A stretch of 64,000 bases of DNA, taken from the NCBI RefSeq assembly GCF_036711975.1, contig NC_091976.1, positions 8,246,001 to 8,310,000 on the forward strand, read 5' to 3'. This DNA comes from Onthophagus taurus. Taxonomy: Eukaryota; Arthropoda; Insecta; Coleoptera; Scarabaeidae. The notes beneath the pieces are model-generated. The model saw only the letters and a program-made list of their open reading frames with translations. It searched no databases and was not told where the DNA came from. Positions 12,041 to 22,921 of this stretch are shown one piece after another. The position numbers and the translations under genes are program-made. The stretch's first letter is position 1; each line of letters begins with the position of its first letter.

Positions 12041-12236
12041 GGCCTATCAAGAAAACTGTAGTGCGTGGACAGTTGGGTACGCGAGCCGCTCCGTGGACCT
12101 AACTAGGAAACCCACTACAGGAAACGAGAAGTTCTCGAGAGCTAGTTTGTGACATATCTATTTTATTACTGATAATTGATCTAGATTTATTTTTTTCTTC
12201 TTCTTTATAAAGAACAGTTATTATTAACGTCTTTCT
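12041..12236. other. Probable errantivirus leader or LTR remnant
   Basis: A less AT-rich patch (12060-12150) with GCCGCTCCGTGG and a short inverted pair GTTCTCGAGAGC precedes the retroviral-like pol. No LTR partner was identified. Confidence 0.25.
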
Positions 12237-14725
12237 TTGCCGGGGAGAATGTTCGGACACAATCAATCGCCCTCTATTGAGGGGCGCCCAATAGTAACCG
12301 GATCCCCTGATATGCGACTAAACCAGATGAGCGTTCAGGAAGTACAAAAGAATAATGTCCTTAATAAATTGCGCCTGGATCATTTAAATAACGAGGAAAA
12401 GAAATCAATCATAAATATTTGTTTGGAATATAAAGACATTTGTCATGATGAGACAATACCCCTTACGTTTTCTAACGAAATTAAACATAAGTTAAATATG
12501 AAACAAGATATTCCCATCTGTCAAAAACCGTATAGTAAATCGTTTGATCAAAACAAGGAAATAAAGTCTCAAATTCAAAATTTACTTGATCAAAATATAA
12601 TCCAAAATAGCAACAGTCCATGGAGTTCCCCAGTTTGCTTAGTACCAAAAAAAGCGAATAGAGATGGACAAATAAAATATCGAATGGTTATTGATTACCG
12701 TAAGCTCAATGAAAACACTATCGACGATAAATACTCCTTGCCAAATATCACGGATATTTTGGATAAGTTAGGTAGATCACAATACTTTACAACGATCGAT
12801 TTGGCGTCGGGTTACCATCAAATAGAAATGCATCCAACAGATGTACCGAAAACGCCGTTTTCTACCAATCAAGGCCATTACGAATTTCTTCGTATGCCTT
12901 TTGGCTTGAAGAATGCTCCGGCAACCTTTAAACGCGTCATGAATAACGTTTTAAGAGGATTGCAAGAAGACATTTGTCATGTATACCTTGACGACATTAT
13001 TGTTTTTAGCACGTTTACAGGAACATCTAGTTAAACTGAAAAAGGTATTTGACAGGTTACGAGCAGCAAACTTAAAAATTCAATTGGAAAAATGTGAATT
13101 CCTTCGAAAAGAGGTCACATATTTAGGTCATTTAATTACAAGAGACGGAGTAAAACCAAATCCGCAAAAGGTAGATGCCATCCAAAAATATCCTGTCCCA
13201 AGAACAACCAAAGAATTGAAATCTTTTTTAGGCCTTATGGGTTATTACCGAAAATTTATTAAAAATTTTGTTTGTTTAACAAAACCGCTCACTAAATGTT
13301 TAAAGAAAAATGCCAAAATTGTTTTAAATCAGGAATATTTGGATTGCTTTGCGCGATGTAAAGAAATTTTAGTTAACGACCCTGTGTTACAATACCCCGA
13401 TTTCGGAAAGCCATTCATCCTAACTACTGACGCGAGCAATGTCGCTGTAGGAGCTGTCTTAAGTCAGGGAAAAGTGGGTTCAGATAGACCTGTTAGTTAT
13501 GCTAGCAGAAATTTATCCGATACAGAGACTAGATATTCCACAATTGATAAAGAATTGTTAGGAATAGTATGGGCTGTAAAATACTTCAGGCCATATTTGT
13601 ACGGCAGTAAATTTTTCATCTATACCGATCACCGTCCACTTGTGTGGCTCTTGTCTCTAAAGGAACCCAATAGTCGATTGGCGAGATGGAAAATTAAATT
13701 GGACGAATGTAATTATGAAATCATTTATAAAAAAGATAAATACAACACGGTAGCTGATGCATTTTCTCGTATAAATGTTAATGCCTTGGAAACATCTAGT
13801 ATTGCTAATAATGTTGGGGACGACGTAAACAATTTGTTGAATGATATCGACGACATTCCAAAACAAATCTCGAACCAGAAAATCCCATTCTGATACAAGA
13901 TACCGCTATCGATAATAAAAACACTCAATATTTTTTGAATACACGTTTAGCAATGGAAAGAAAATATACAAAGTATTAATTCCAAAGGATAATAACGAAA
14001 ATGAAATCTTCGAATTTATTCGTAACTATATGGTTCAAGGAACACATTACATTTACTGTTCATCCGACGAACTTTATAAATCTTTATGTAACATATACAT
14101 CAAACATTTCACTAATAAGGGTCCTAAAATCATTAAATGTACAAAACGTTTGCTAGTTATCACTGATTCCGAAGAACAGCAGGAAATAATTGAAAATTAC
14201 CATTTAAGTAAAACTAATCACAAATAATCAAATATTTTTAACGTTAATAGATGCATTTTCTAAATTTGGCCAAGCAATACCGCTAAATAGTAAAAATGCA
14301 GTTGACACTGCAGATGCATTACTTTTGTATTTTAGCATGTACCGAGTTCCAAACGAAATAGTTTGTGATTCTGGTACTGAATTTACAAATAGTATAGTTA
14401 AAGAGCTACTAGAGAAACATAAAATAAAAATGCACATTGGTACACCTCGAAATGCAAATTCCAATAGTTTAATAGAACGAATGCATTCTACAATTTTAGA
14501 ACACTTGCGTATTTTATATGAAATTAATAAAGAGGAATCCATGATATTATACCAGAAAATTAGCCAAGAAACTCAAACCAAAAAGCAAAAAATAATAGAA
14601 CAGAGAAATGAACACCTAAAAAACGTAAACTTAAATGTAGGTCAGGAGGTTTATATTAAAATTGACGGTCCTAAACGAAAAGGAAAATTGTCTAAACTGT
14701 TTGAAGGTCCTTTTAAAATTTCAAA
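12237..14725 (+). pseudogene. Gypsy/errantivirus pol (endogenous insect retrovirus-like), broken
   Basis: The reverse transcriptase lies in 12500-13010 with YRMVIDYRKLN, FTTIDLASGYHQ and the catalytic YLDDIIVFS box. A frameshift near 13010 leads to the rest (13025-13893) with YLGHLITRDGVKPNP and RNase H (LTTDASNVAVGAVLS, EKE-type core, IYTDHRPLVWLL). A decayed stretch of about 300 bases with stops follows, then a partial integrase at 14228-14725: LIDAFSKFGQAIPL, VCDSGTEF (second Asp), LIERMHST (Glu) and a GPF-like C-terminus. Gag, protease and the integrase zinc domain are missing. It is an old, inactive copy; only the breaks are described here. Confidence 0.85.
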
Positions 14726-15287
14726 GATAAATGATTTTTTCAGATTCCTTGCCATGGGATGCTTAATACACAGCGAAGTGAAGATCGCTGAAGTCAAGGA
14801 TAAGATAGGAATTTTGCCAGTTAGATTAGGAGTAGCTTTTAATGTTAAGACACATTTTAATACAATTAATATGTTTCCGATTAAAGGAATATTGGAAGAA
14901 GCAATCAAATTAAAAAAGAACGTAAAATTATTCTCGGCAACCGAAGCAAGCGCAAGAATTATTAATTTTAACCAGATTTTACAATATAAAATAGAACGAC
15001 TTGACGATCACCTCGAACATTTGCAATTAACAGCAAATACTAGATCTAAACGTGGTGCTTTTAATGGGGTAGGCAACATAATTAAGTCGATTACTGGCAA
15101 TTTAGACAACGAAGATGCTCAAAGGTATGACAAAGCGATTAACGATTTAATTGAGAATCAAAAAGCTACAAAGGAAATTTTAAATCAACAAATACTACTA
15201 GTTGAAAATACTATTCAGGAATCAGCAATTAAAAGTCATAATAAACGCTATCACGTTCGCTATTATAGGGATAGTATCCATCCATGA
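14726..15287 (+). pseudogene. Errantivirus envelope fragment, truncated
   Basis: In frame with the integrase remnant, about 180 residues resemble an insect errantivirus envelope protein of the type related to the baculovirus F protein. At about 15049 there is a furin-type site (RSKR) followed by a Gly-rich fusion-peptide-like segment and NLDNEDAQRYDKAI, a conserved helix in this family. The N-terminus is fused into the pol frame and the C-terminal part, including the transmembrane anchor, is missing. It is a broken remnant, not a functional envelope gene. Confidence 0.7.
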
Positions 15288-15544
15288 TAAAACCTAAAAC
15301 TTTCCGGTCCTTCGCAAAATTCCCCTCAAGCCGAATCTTTCATCTAAGGAGGGAAGAGTTACCGGATGAACACTTGTTCCCGGTAGTATTACGCATTCCT
15401 GTGAACTAATGACAGACTTGACACACATTAATTCACACGGTGTAAGAGAAGACTCGAGGAATGTCTTATCGTAGTAATTTAAGTAATATTCCAAAATTAA
15501 CGTAATAAGAAAATATTGTAATAGTTTTAGTTCTTCAAGATCCT
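15288..15544. other. Intergenic after env fragment
   Basis: No gene is seen; it may include a decayed LTR of the errantivirus copy. Confidence 0.25.
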
Positions 15545-15778
15545 TTATTGAATAAACTTCTTCTTTAAAAGAAATTGAATCGTTTTCTTCCCATCGAAAA
15601 CCAACCAAAAAAGGATACGATTGGTAAATCTTGTAGGTTTGCCAACCGTATAACTCCTGCGTAAAGGTTCCCGCCAAAGCAAGCTTTCCTTTCATCTCTT
15701 CCTGCATCGTGTGCATTCCTTCTGTATTCGCATAGCGTTGAACGAGTCAAAAAGACGACTCCATTTTTCCAAATCGAT
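15545..15778 (-). repeat. Dispersed repeat, copy B (inverted relative to 4832-5085)
   Basis: It is the reverse complement of copy A with an in-frame 9-nt deletion and conservative changes (QTYKIYQSYPFLVGFRW). It ends within 10 bp of the inverted repeat that starts at 15788. Function is unknown. Confidence 0.45.
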
Positions 15779-15787
15779 TTTGGTATA

Positions 15788-15952
15788 ATTTAAGAATAGA
15801 CATCAAGCTTAAAAATCGTCAATTTTTTTTTTACCCGTGTGAAATCGCTCACATAAGCCGTTAAAAATAAAAAAAAAGTGCGGAAAAGTGAAAAACGGAT
15901 CGAAAAATGAGTTTGAAATTTCGATGTGACGTCACGTTTTCTGACGTCATCA
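15788..15952 (+). repeat. Left arm of a long inverted repeat with CRE-like TGACGTCA sites
   Basis: ATTTAAGAATAGACAT and the following 160 bp match the reverse complement of 44087-44251, with indels. Both arms contain GTGCGGAAAAGTGAAAAA, ATGAGTTTGAAATTTCGA and two TGACGTCA palindromes. The arms frame the whole piggyBac stack. Without the insertion the element would be about 1.1 kb. No target duplication was identified. Confidence 0.55.
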
Positions 15953-16144
15953 ACCATGCTCTACTCGTATATTTACGCAGCACCACTGGTAATTCCAATC
16001 GTTTCACAACCAATCACATTACATTAATTCCATAAAATTGGAAATTTAATAGTTTAAACAAAAATTAAAGAATTAACAGTTTCTAACGATTGAAATGTCT
16101 TTTCTTACCTTCTACCTGAAACCCCGTCCTCCAATCCCCTTTTT

Positions 16145-16400
16145 ACGTTACATTCGGATCCACATAATTTACTACTTTATATCAGTATTAATTTTATTGA
16201 TAGATTTGATTTTTTAGCAGCGGGTGGGTTAAATATTGGTATGGTCTTGTTGAAAAAAAACGTTACATTCGGATCCACATAATTTACTAATTTATATCAG
16301 TATTAATTTTATTGATAGATTTGATTTTTTAGCAGCGGGTGGGTCAAATATTGGTATGGTCTTGTTGAAAAAAAAACGTGACATTCGGATCCACCTAATA
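16145..16400 (+). repeat. Tandem repeat, 115-bp unit, about 2.2 copies
   Basis: The unit begins ACGTTACATTCGGATCCAC and ends with GGTATGGTCTTGTTG plus an A-run. Copies start at 16145, 16260 and (partial) 16375. No coding function is apparent. It lies just outside the piggyBac end. Confidence 0.8.
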
Positions 16401-16747
16401 TACGATTATTTTGCGAATTTTGTGTAGAAATTAGATTTTGAGTTAGGTTAATTAACCCACAACCGGTAAGGTGGGTCACCTGTGACCCGAACGTATTTAA
16501 TAACGCTCTAAAAGTGCACAAATTTTAATGTAAAGATAAGAACCTACCTATATCCTTTCCCCCATCTGTCTTCAATGCGCTTACGATCTTACTGCCGGGT
16601 AACTCTGATAAACTAGTTATTGGTCCAACTTCAACACAGAACATTACGAAACCGGGTCACGGGCGACCCATCATACCTTATGAGTAAGTTTTTTTAATTA
16701 ATTTTTTTTCTTAGTCCAGTTTTTGTTTCTGCTTATTTATACGCAGA

Positions 16748-18469
16748 ATGGAACCGATGGATGTAGATGAAAATTTTTTTGATGAGTTTCGCCGAAAAAT
16801 AGACGAAGATGATTCAGAAAATTTAGATGAGTTTAATGATTCATGTAGTGAAACGGAAGATGAAATTTTAGAAAATGATAACAACGTGGAAGACATGTTT
16901 GAACCTTCCGACAATGATAATGAACAAGACGAAGATTTTGATTCCGAATATTTTCTAGGAAAAGATCTGGAAACGATGTGGACTAACAAGCCTCTGTGCT
17001 CTAAATATTCGAGAACCTCTAAGCGAAATTTAGTCCTACGCTTACCTGGGCCAAAAGGAGGCGCAAAAAATGTAAAGATAGAACTTGAATGTTTTTCATT
17101 ATTTTTTACTGATGATATTATAAAAAAAATCACGACTTATACTAACGAAGAAATAATAACTAAATCAACCAAATACACTTCCCAACAGTGGTTCATTGGG
17201 CCTACAAATGAGATTGAAATTTGCGCTGTTATAGGACTTCTGTTGAAAGCAGGATTCTATAGTTCGTCAATGGAGGAATTGTTTTCCGTTGAAGATGGTC
17301 CTCCTTTATTTCGCGCGGTTATGACTTTCAGTTGCTTCAAGTTTTTATTGTATTGTTTGCGGTTTGATTCTAAAACTACAAGGGAAGAACGGCGTGCAAG
17401 CGACAAGTTTGCAGCATTTCGAGAAGTATGGGATTTGTTCATAAGTAATTGCAAAGAAAATTACACCCCGTCCGAATATGTCACTGTGGACGAAACTTTG
17501 TTGTCGTTTCGAGGAAGAGCTCCGTTCAAAATGTACCTCCCGTCAAAACCAGACAAGTATGGCCTAAAAATTATATCACTCTGTGATGCAAAAACATTTA
17601 ATTTCTGCGGAGGAATTCCTTACGTAGGAAAAGAGACAAGAAAACGAAGTGATTTTCTTTTGCCAACCCAGTATGTTCTGAGCCTTATAGAACCCATTGT
17701 GGGGACAAATAGGAATGTGACGACAGACAACTGGTTCACTTCATTGGAACTAGCCAGGGCTCTGCTTGACAGGAAACTAACTTTGGTAGGCACTTTGAGG
17801 AAAAATAAACGTGAAGTCCCCCCACATATGCTAGATGTAAAGAATCTTCCATTAATGACCGCACGTTTTCTTTATTCCCCTGATGAAACTTTGTTGTCAT
17901 TTTCAAAAAGAAAGAACTGCAATGTGTTGTTATTATCTACAATGCATCGAACTGGTGAAGTTGACGAGAATACAAAGGTGCCAGAAATAATAAACTTCTA
18001 CAACCATACGAAAGGTGGAGTCGATGTATTTGATATGTTATGTCATAAATATACAACAGCCAGAAAAACAAACAGATGGCCAATGCGATATTTGTACGGA
18101 ATTCTGGATGCAGCTGCGGTAAACGCATTCGTAATTTTCAAATTTAATCATATCGAAAAAAAGCATAAATTCATACGTTCAGAATTTTTAAAAAAATTAG
18201 CAATGCAGTTATTAGAACCGCAGTTGAAATTACGCAACCAACAAGGTCGTCTTCCTAGAGAACTGAATGCGGTAATAAGAAAAATTTTGAAAATAGAGCC
18301 TATCATCGCTAAGCCAACATCGTCGACTAGTTGCGAATTTTGTACGGGAACCAAGAAAGATCGAAAAGGAACATCTAAGTGCAGTGGGTGCGACCGGAGC
18401 CTATGCGCTAAACATAGGTATAGCATTTGCCCGTTGTGTGTACAAAATGTAAATGAAGAAGAAACCTGA
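16748..18469 (+). CDS. piggyBac transposase, 573 aa, apparently intact
   Basis: It cuts and pastes the element at TTAA sites in the nucleus. The protein has an acidic N-terminus (residues 1-75). It then has the DDE_Tnp_1_7 core with Asp residues in YVTVDETLLSFRGR (about residue 243), VTTDNWFTS (about 324) and KGGVDVFDMLCHKY (about 424), matching the three catalytic Asp of the family. It ends in a Cys/His-rich domain (CEFCTG, CSGCDRSLCAKH, CPLC, residues 532-565), which in piggyBac binds the sub-terminal repeats. The ATG follows AT-rich leader sequence and no stop interrupts 573 codons. The BEL is inserted about 190 bp after the stop, so the gene itself may still be expressed. Confidence 0.93.
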   Translation: MEPMDVDENFFDEFRRKIDEDDSENLDEFNDSCSETEDEILENDNNVEDMFEPSDNDNEQDEDFDSEYFLGKDLETMWTNKPLCSKYSRTSKRNLVLRLPGPKGGAKNVKIELECFSLFFTDDIIKKITTYTNEEIITKSTKYTSQQWFIGPTNEIEICAVIGLLLKAGFYSSSMEELFSVEDGPPLFRAVMTFSCFKFLLYCLRFDSKTTREERRASDKFAAFREVWDLFISNCKENYTPSEYVTVDETLLSFRGRAPFKMYLPSKPDKYGLKIISLCDAKTFNFCGGIPYVGKETRKRSDFLLPTQYVLSLIEPIVGTNRNVTTDNWFTSLELARALLDRKLTLVGTLRKNKREVPPHMLDVKNLPLMTARFLYSPDETLLSFSKRKNCNVLLLSTMHRTGEVDENTKVPEIINFYNHTKGGVDVFDMLCHKYTTARKTNRWPMRYLYGILDAAAVNAFVIFKFNHIEKKHKFIRSEFLKKLAMQLLEPQLKLRNQQGRLPRELNAVIRKILKIEPIIAKPTSSTSCEFCTGTKKDRKGTSKCSGCDRSLCAKHRYSICPLCVQNVNEEET

Positions 18470-18663
18470 ATAGTTGCCTAGTTTACTTTGACTATTTGTC
18501 AGTGCACGAGTTTGACATTTATTTTTTTTTATTTTCTTTCTACTAAAATATGCTTTCTTTTTTTGCAGCAAACATGATTTTTAAATGTTTATAAAGTGTT
18601 TTCTTTTTTCTTTGTGCAATAACTTTAAAATGTTTGTTACCATAAATGAAGTTTATTATTAAT
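18470..18663. other. 3' UTR of piggyBac transposase up to the BEL insertion
   Basis: AT-rich, without a gene. Its last five bases, TTAAT (18659-18663), are repeated after the 3' LTR (43529-43533) as the BEL target duplication. Confidence 0.7.
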
Positions 18664-19046
18664 TGTTCGCTCCGCTTATATATTTTTAGTGCGCATGTGC
18701 GACATTCGCCCCCGCTCAGTGTGAGTTTCACCCGCTTGGTCCGCATGCGCACCCTTAACGCACTCCGCTTTTAATTTTAATACGTATTACGACTCAGTTC
18801 AGTTAACCCGCATTTTGAATACTACGCATCCGCTTCGCATCCGCCAAAAATTCAGTTTAGTTCTCTACCGCATCGCCACGCCGCTTCAGAAGGTAATTAA
18901 TCAATTATCATTTGTTTTATTTAAATTTTTATTTTTAATTAAGAATTATATTTTTTTATTACAATCATCTTGTTTTTTTTTTTATTATTGCTAATTTTTG
19001 AAACCAGCACCTCCGCTGTTATTGTCGCCTATAATTAGAGCGCACA
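18664..19046 (+). repeat. BEL 5' LTR, 383 bp
   Basis: It begins TGTTCGCTCCGC and ends GAGCGCACA. It has the same length as 43146-43528 and no differences were seen, including an 11-T run. A TATATATTT box lies at about 18677. It drives transcription of the BEL. Confidence 0.93.
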
Positions 19047-19051
19047 ATTTT

Positions 19052-19068
19052 TGGTCCTTCGAGCCGGA
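19052..19068 (+). promoter_or_regulatory. BEL primer binding site, tRNA-Tyr type
   Basis: TGGTCCTTCGAGCCGGA, 5 nt after the LTR, is the complement of the 3' end of insect tRNA-Tyr including CCA. It starts minus-strand DNA synthesis. Confidence 0.75.
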
Positions 19069-19334
19069 TTTCCGGATTTAATTTCATTTTTCATTCAATT
19101 TCATTTAATTTTATACGCCATTTTTGGACGAGATTTCGAACATTTACCGTCGCTACTTCTTTTTGGTTTCGTTCTCGTCCGTGTTCGCAAAACATCTGGT
19201 GCACATCTGCCAATTTTTGTTGCCTTTTATGGTAACAAACAACTCGGTGTTTCTTTTCTTTTATACAGGATCGTCATTTATAATTTTTAATTTAAAAATT
19301 TTCGATCACTTTGAATTTTCTAAATTTCGCAAAT

Positions 19335-22300
19335 ATGGCCGACAAGTTACCCAAAATGATCCTGAAACGTAGTGGATTTCTAAATCGATTAATTGAAACC
19401 GTAGATGTTGGTAACGGTATAGATAATACTGAGCAGGAATCATTATTTATTGTTCGCGCTACTGATTCACATCACACCTATGATGAGTTTATAAAAATCC
19501 ATAATTCAATTATTTCGTTGATCGCTGATGATGATTTTGAAACGCACGATGATGTACGTCGTCAAGCTGATATCGCATACTATTCCATAAAGGCCCGTAT
19601 GGCTCGTATAACTGAGTCCAAACTTGCACCTGCGACACCTGCACCTGTGACACCTAATCCGATTACCACACCTAAACTACAAAAAATCACCTTACCCATT
19701 TTTTCTGGTGATTTTAAAACCTGGTCTAGTTTCCATGATTTATATCGGACAATGGTCCATGAAAATACAACGCTTTCCAACGTCGCCAAATACCAATATA
19801 TGATGACGTCACTATCGGGAGAACCGTACCATCTGCTTCAGGGATTACCGGTGACCAGTGACAACTACGAAATTGCTTATCAAACATTGAAAAACCGCTA
19901 TCAAAATAAACGGCATTTGGCCACAATTTATTATAATGAAATACAAAATATTCATATGAAACATGAGGGCTCCTCAAAGGCATATCGGCTACTGATCGAC
20001 ACCTTCACGGAAAATCTCGGAGGTTTAAAAACGCTCGGTTTCCCGGTGGACGCTTGGGACTTTTTGCTCCTTAATATTCTGCTTCAGAAATTGGATTTGT
20101 CAATTCGAACGAAGTTTGAGACAGAATACAGTAAGGTTGAAATACCTACATACAATCAGCTGATTGAATTTCTGGAAAGTCATTCCAAAGCCTTGGAATC
20201 CGTGAAAATGATTTCCTCCTCCAAAGTCGCTAAATCCTCTCCGAGTCGTCCTTTGAAAACCTACCCAGCTACATTGGCCACTGAGAACAAACAGAAATTA
20301 ACAAATTTAGCATGCATTCTATGTGAAGATTCACATTACTTATATCAATGTTCAAAATTTCATGAAAGAACACCATCGCAAAGATTAGCCTGCGCCAACA
20401 GTCATAAGTTATGTAAGAATTGTTTAAGCTCCCGTCATACCACCAATAACTGCAAATCCACTCACACTTGTCGAGTATGCAATCGGAGACATCACACGCT
20501 GCTACACCTAAATTCAAATAATTTATCTCCGAAGCCAGAAGTTTCAAAACCTAGTCCTCCATGTGTCCCCGAAACCACGGCTGGATCTGTAATGAGTTCA
20601 TTACTCACTGTTGTCCTGCCTGTCGCTGAGGTGGAAATTGAAGATTGTTTTGGGGCGTTTCATAGGGTCAGAGCATTAATTGATTCCGGCAGTATGATCA
20701 ATTTCATAACCGAAGAACTTCAGAATCGCCTTAAAATCGCTAGAACAAAGCACTCCATTGCCATTGAGGGACTAAACCAAATGAATTCGACATGTAAGAA
20801 GGGCAGTGTCATTTGTGCCATCAAACCATGTAACTCTATGCAATCTACGATTAAATTTTCTGCTGTCGTAACCAGCAAAATTTGTTCCAAGCAACCAAGA
20901 GTACCTATTGAATTGTCAAGATATCCTCATCTTCGTAATCTCAACATAACAAAGAGTCAATTATTACCTGGATCTATTGATTTATTGTTGGGGTCCGAAT
21001 TAGTGCCATATATTTTAACTGGAAATCGTCAAATAGGTAAAATGGACGAGCCAGCCGCTTTGGAATCTGTTTTCGGGTGGTTGGTGATGGGTAAACTGAC
21101 TGATTTTCCACCGTCAACGTCCAATACGTCTTTAATGACTGAGCCGTCTCTGGACATCTGTATGCAGAAGTTTTGGGAGGTTGATCAGGTGAAGGGGATC
21201 ATCGCTGGGTCACCGGAGGATAATCAATGTGAAGATCGGTTCAAATCCACGTACCAACGTACTGAGACTGGTCGATTCATGGTCATGTTGCCTTTCAGGA
21301 CAACAGATTTGGAATTGGGTGAATCTTATTCCCAAGCTCTTCATAGATTTTTATCTCTAGAAAAGAGACTAATCAAAGATTCTGATATATTTGAGAAATA
21401 TAAGCAATTTATGGAAGATTACCTGTCAACGGGCCACATGTCTCCTGTTCCCAAGACAGATTATTCTAATACTACCGCATATTACATCCCGCATCATTAT
21501 GTTGTGAATCCTAACTCTTCCAAACTCCGAGTTGTCTTTGATGCTTCCGCCAAGACTTCCTCTGGGAAATCTTTAAACGACATTCTGCTTACCGGTCCCA
21601 AACTGCAGCGCGATCTCGTTTCCATTCTCATTAATTTTCGCTGTTTTCCTATTGTATTCATTTGTGATATCAAACAAATGTACCGCCAAATATTAATTGT
21701 GCCTCATCAGCGCGATTTTCAAAGAATTATCTGGAAGGATTACAAAACTAATGAGCTACTTGAATATCGGTTGAACACGGTCACATACGGGGTTTCTTCT
21801 TCTCCATTCCTGGCACTGCGGGCGGTAAGAGAATTAGCTACAATTTACTCGGAGCAGTTTCCGGAAGCATCGCGAGTGGTTTTGAACGACATGTATGTTG
21901 ACGACATCGTAACCGGCAGTTTCTCGGTACAACACGCGTTAAGTCTGCAGCAGCAAATTATAAAATTATTATCATTGGGAGGTTTTGAGCTCGCGAAGTG
22001 GGCAAGTAACTCGCCAGAATTATACAAATCAATCAACGGCTGCAAGGATGGGGTTGCTGTATCATTGGATCAAAAGGAGGATGGTTTCATAAAGGTGTTG
22101 GGTCTCCATTGGGATCCTCAGGCCGACGCCTTTGGATTTTCCTACATTCCTCGAGAGACACCATGTAGCAAGAGAGCTATATTATCAAGCATAGCTCGTA
22201 TTTATGATCCAATGGGGCTAATTACTCCTTGCATTCTCGCCGCTAAACATCTTATTCAGAAGCTTTGGCTGGAGAGATTAAATTGGGATGATCTTCCATC

Positions 22301-22471
22301 TCAGGAAATCCAGAATTATTGGCATCAATATAAAATGCAGCTGCCACTTCTGTCAAAATTGAAGATTCCACGACAAATACAACCATCATCAAGTGAAACT
22401 GTGGAACTTCATCTCTTCTCGGACGCCTCTTCAGTGGGCTACTGTGCGGTGGCGTATCTGCGTACTGTTTT
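19335..22471 (+). pseudogene. BEL/Pao gag-pol polyprotein, N-terminal part, cut by insertion
   Basis: The ATG at 19335 opens MADKLPKM. In order: gag DUF1759-type region (LPIFSGDFKTWSSFHDLY, about residue 125), CCHC-like knuckles (CKNCLSSRHTTNNC and CRVCNRRHH, about 360-395), aspartic protease (ALIDSGSMINFITEEL, about 450), reverse transcriptase (DIKQMYRQ; catalytic YVDDIVTGS, about 855) and RNase H start (LHLFSDASSVGYCAVAYLR, about 1025-1045). No stop occurs before the Polinton target site at 22472, and the downstream part resumes without visible decay. The gene was probably intact when the Polinton landed. The last codons before the first stop (to 22502) come from the Polinton TIR. Confidence 0.9.
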
Positions 22472-22477
22472 ATTTGA
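22472..22477. repeat. Polinton target-site duplication ATTTGA (left copy)
   Basis: ATTTGA directly precedes AGTAGTAGATAAAAG and recurs at 41076-41081 after the mirrored end. Six bases is the known Polinton duplication length. Confidence 0.93.
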
Positions 22478-22490
22478 AGTAGTAGATAAA

Positions 22491-22607
22491 AGCCGATTCT
22501 AGAACCTCCTCTCAGAACCTCAGGTCAAGGTCAAGGCCAAGGTCACGTTGAGTGACCATGACCTTGACCTTGCCCTGAGGTTCTGGGAGGAGGTTCCAGA
22601 ATCGGCT
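22491..22607. repeat. Terminal palindrome inside the left TIR, 117 bp
   Basis: AGCCGATTCTAGAACCTCC and the next 27 bases pair with the inverted CCTTGACCTTGCCCTGAGG to AATCGGCT. The stem is about 46 bp with a few mismatches and lies 13 bp from the element tip. The right TIR has the same structure. It could fold into a hairpin on single-stranded DNA. Confidence 0.8.
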
Positions 22608-22810
22608 ATTGCAAAGGGGGTCGTTGACCAGTAACCTAGACCTAAACAATGACCTTTACTTTGAGCTCACCTCAGGTCAAGATCACGTTTAGTGACCATG
22701 ACCTTGATCAGTAACCTTGACCTGAACAATGACCTTTACTTTGACCTCAACGGAGACCTTGAAGTCAACCTTAATTGTGACCATGACGTTGACCTTGTAC
22801 GTGACCTGAA
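22501..22810. promoter_or_regulatory. Array of AGGTCA nuclear-receptor half-sites in the TIR
   Basis: I count 4 AGGTCA and 9 TGACCT in the TIR, among them TCAAGGTCA and TGACCTTGA forms, which match extended half-sites used by FTZ-F1/NR5A and ERR-type receptors. Chance would give about 0.2 in 446 bp. Part of the array reflects internal duplication. Binding is an inference. Confidence 0.5.
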
Positions 22811-22864
22811 ATGAAGGTTACACGACGTGAGTTCATTGAAAACCCCACTTCGGAGGAGGTATGC

Positions 22865-22900
22865 TTTAAATAGCAGATAGAAAATCGTGTTCAACAGTAT
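22865..22900 (+). promoter_or_regulatory. Core promoter at the inner end of the left TIR
   Basis: TTTAAATAG (22865-22873) is followed about 28 bp later by an initiator-like TTCAACAGTAT and 25 bp after that by the polymerase ATG. The mirrored copy in the right TIR would serve the gene at 40090-40572. Confidence 0.5.
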
Positions 22901-22921
22901 TGAAGTAAGAGTGTTGTGAAC

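Noticed and set aside
22501..22502. BEL polyprotein ending naturally at 22502
   Set aside because: The last codons derive from the Polinton TIR; the BEL frame resumes at 41082.
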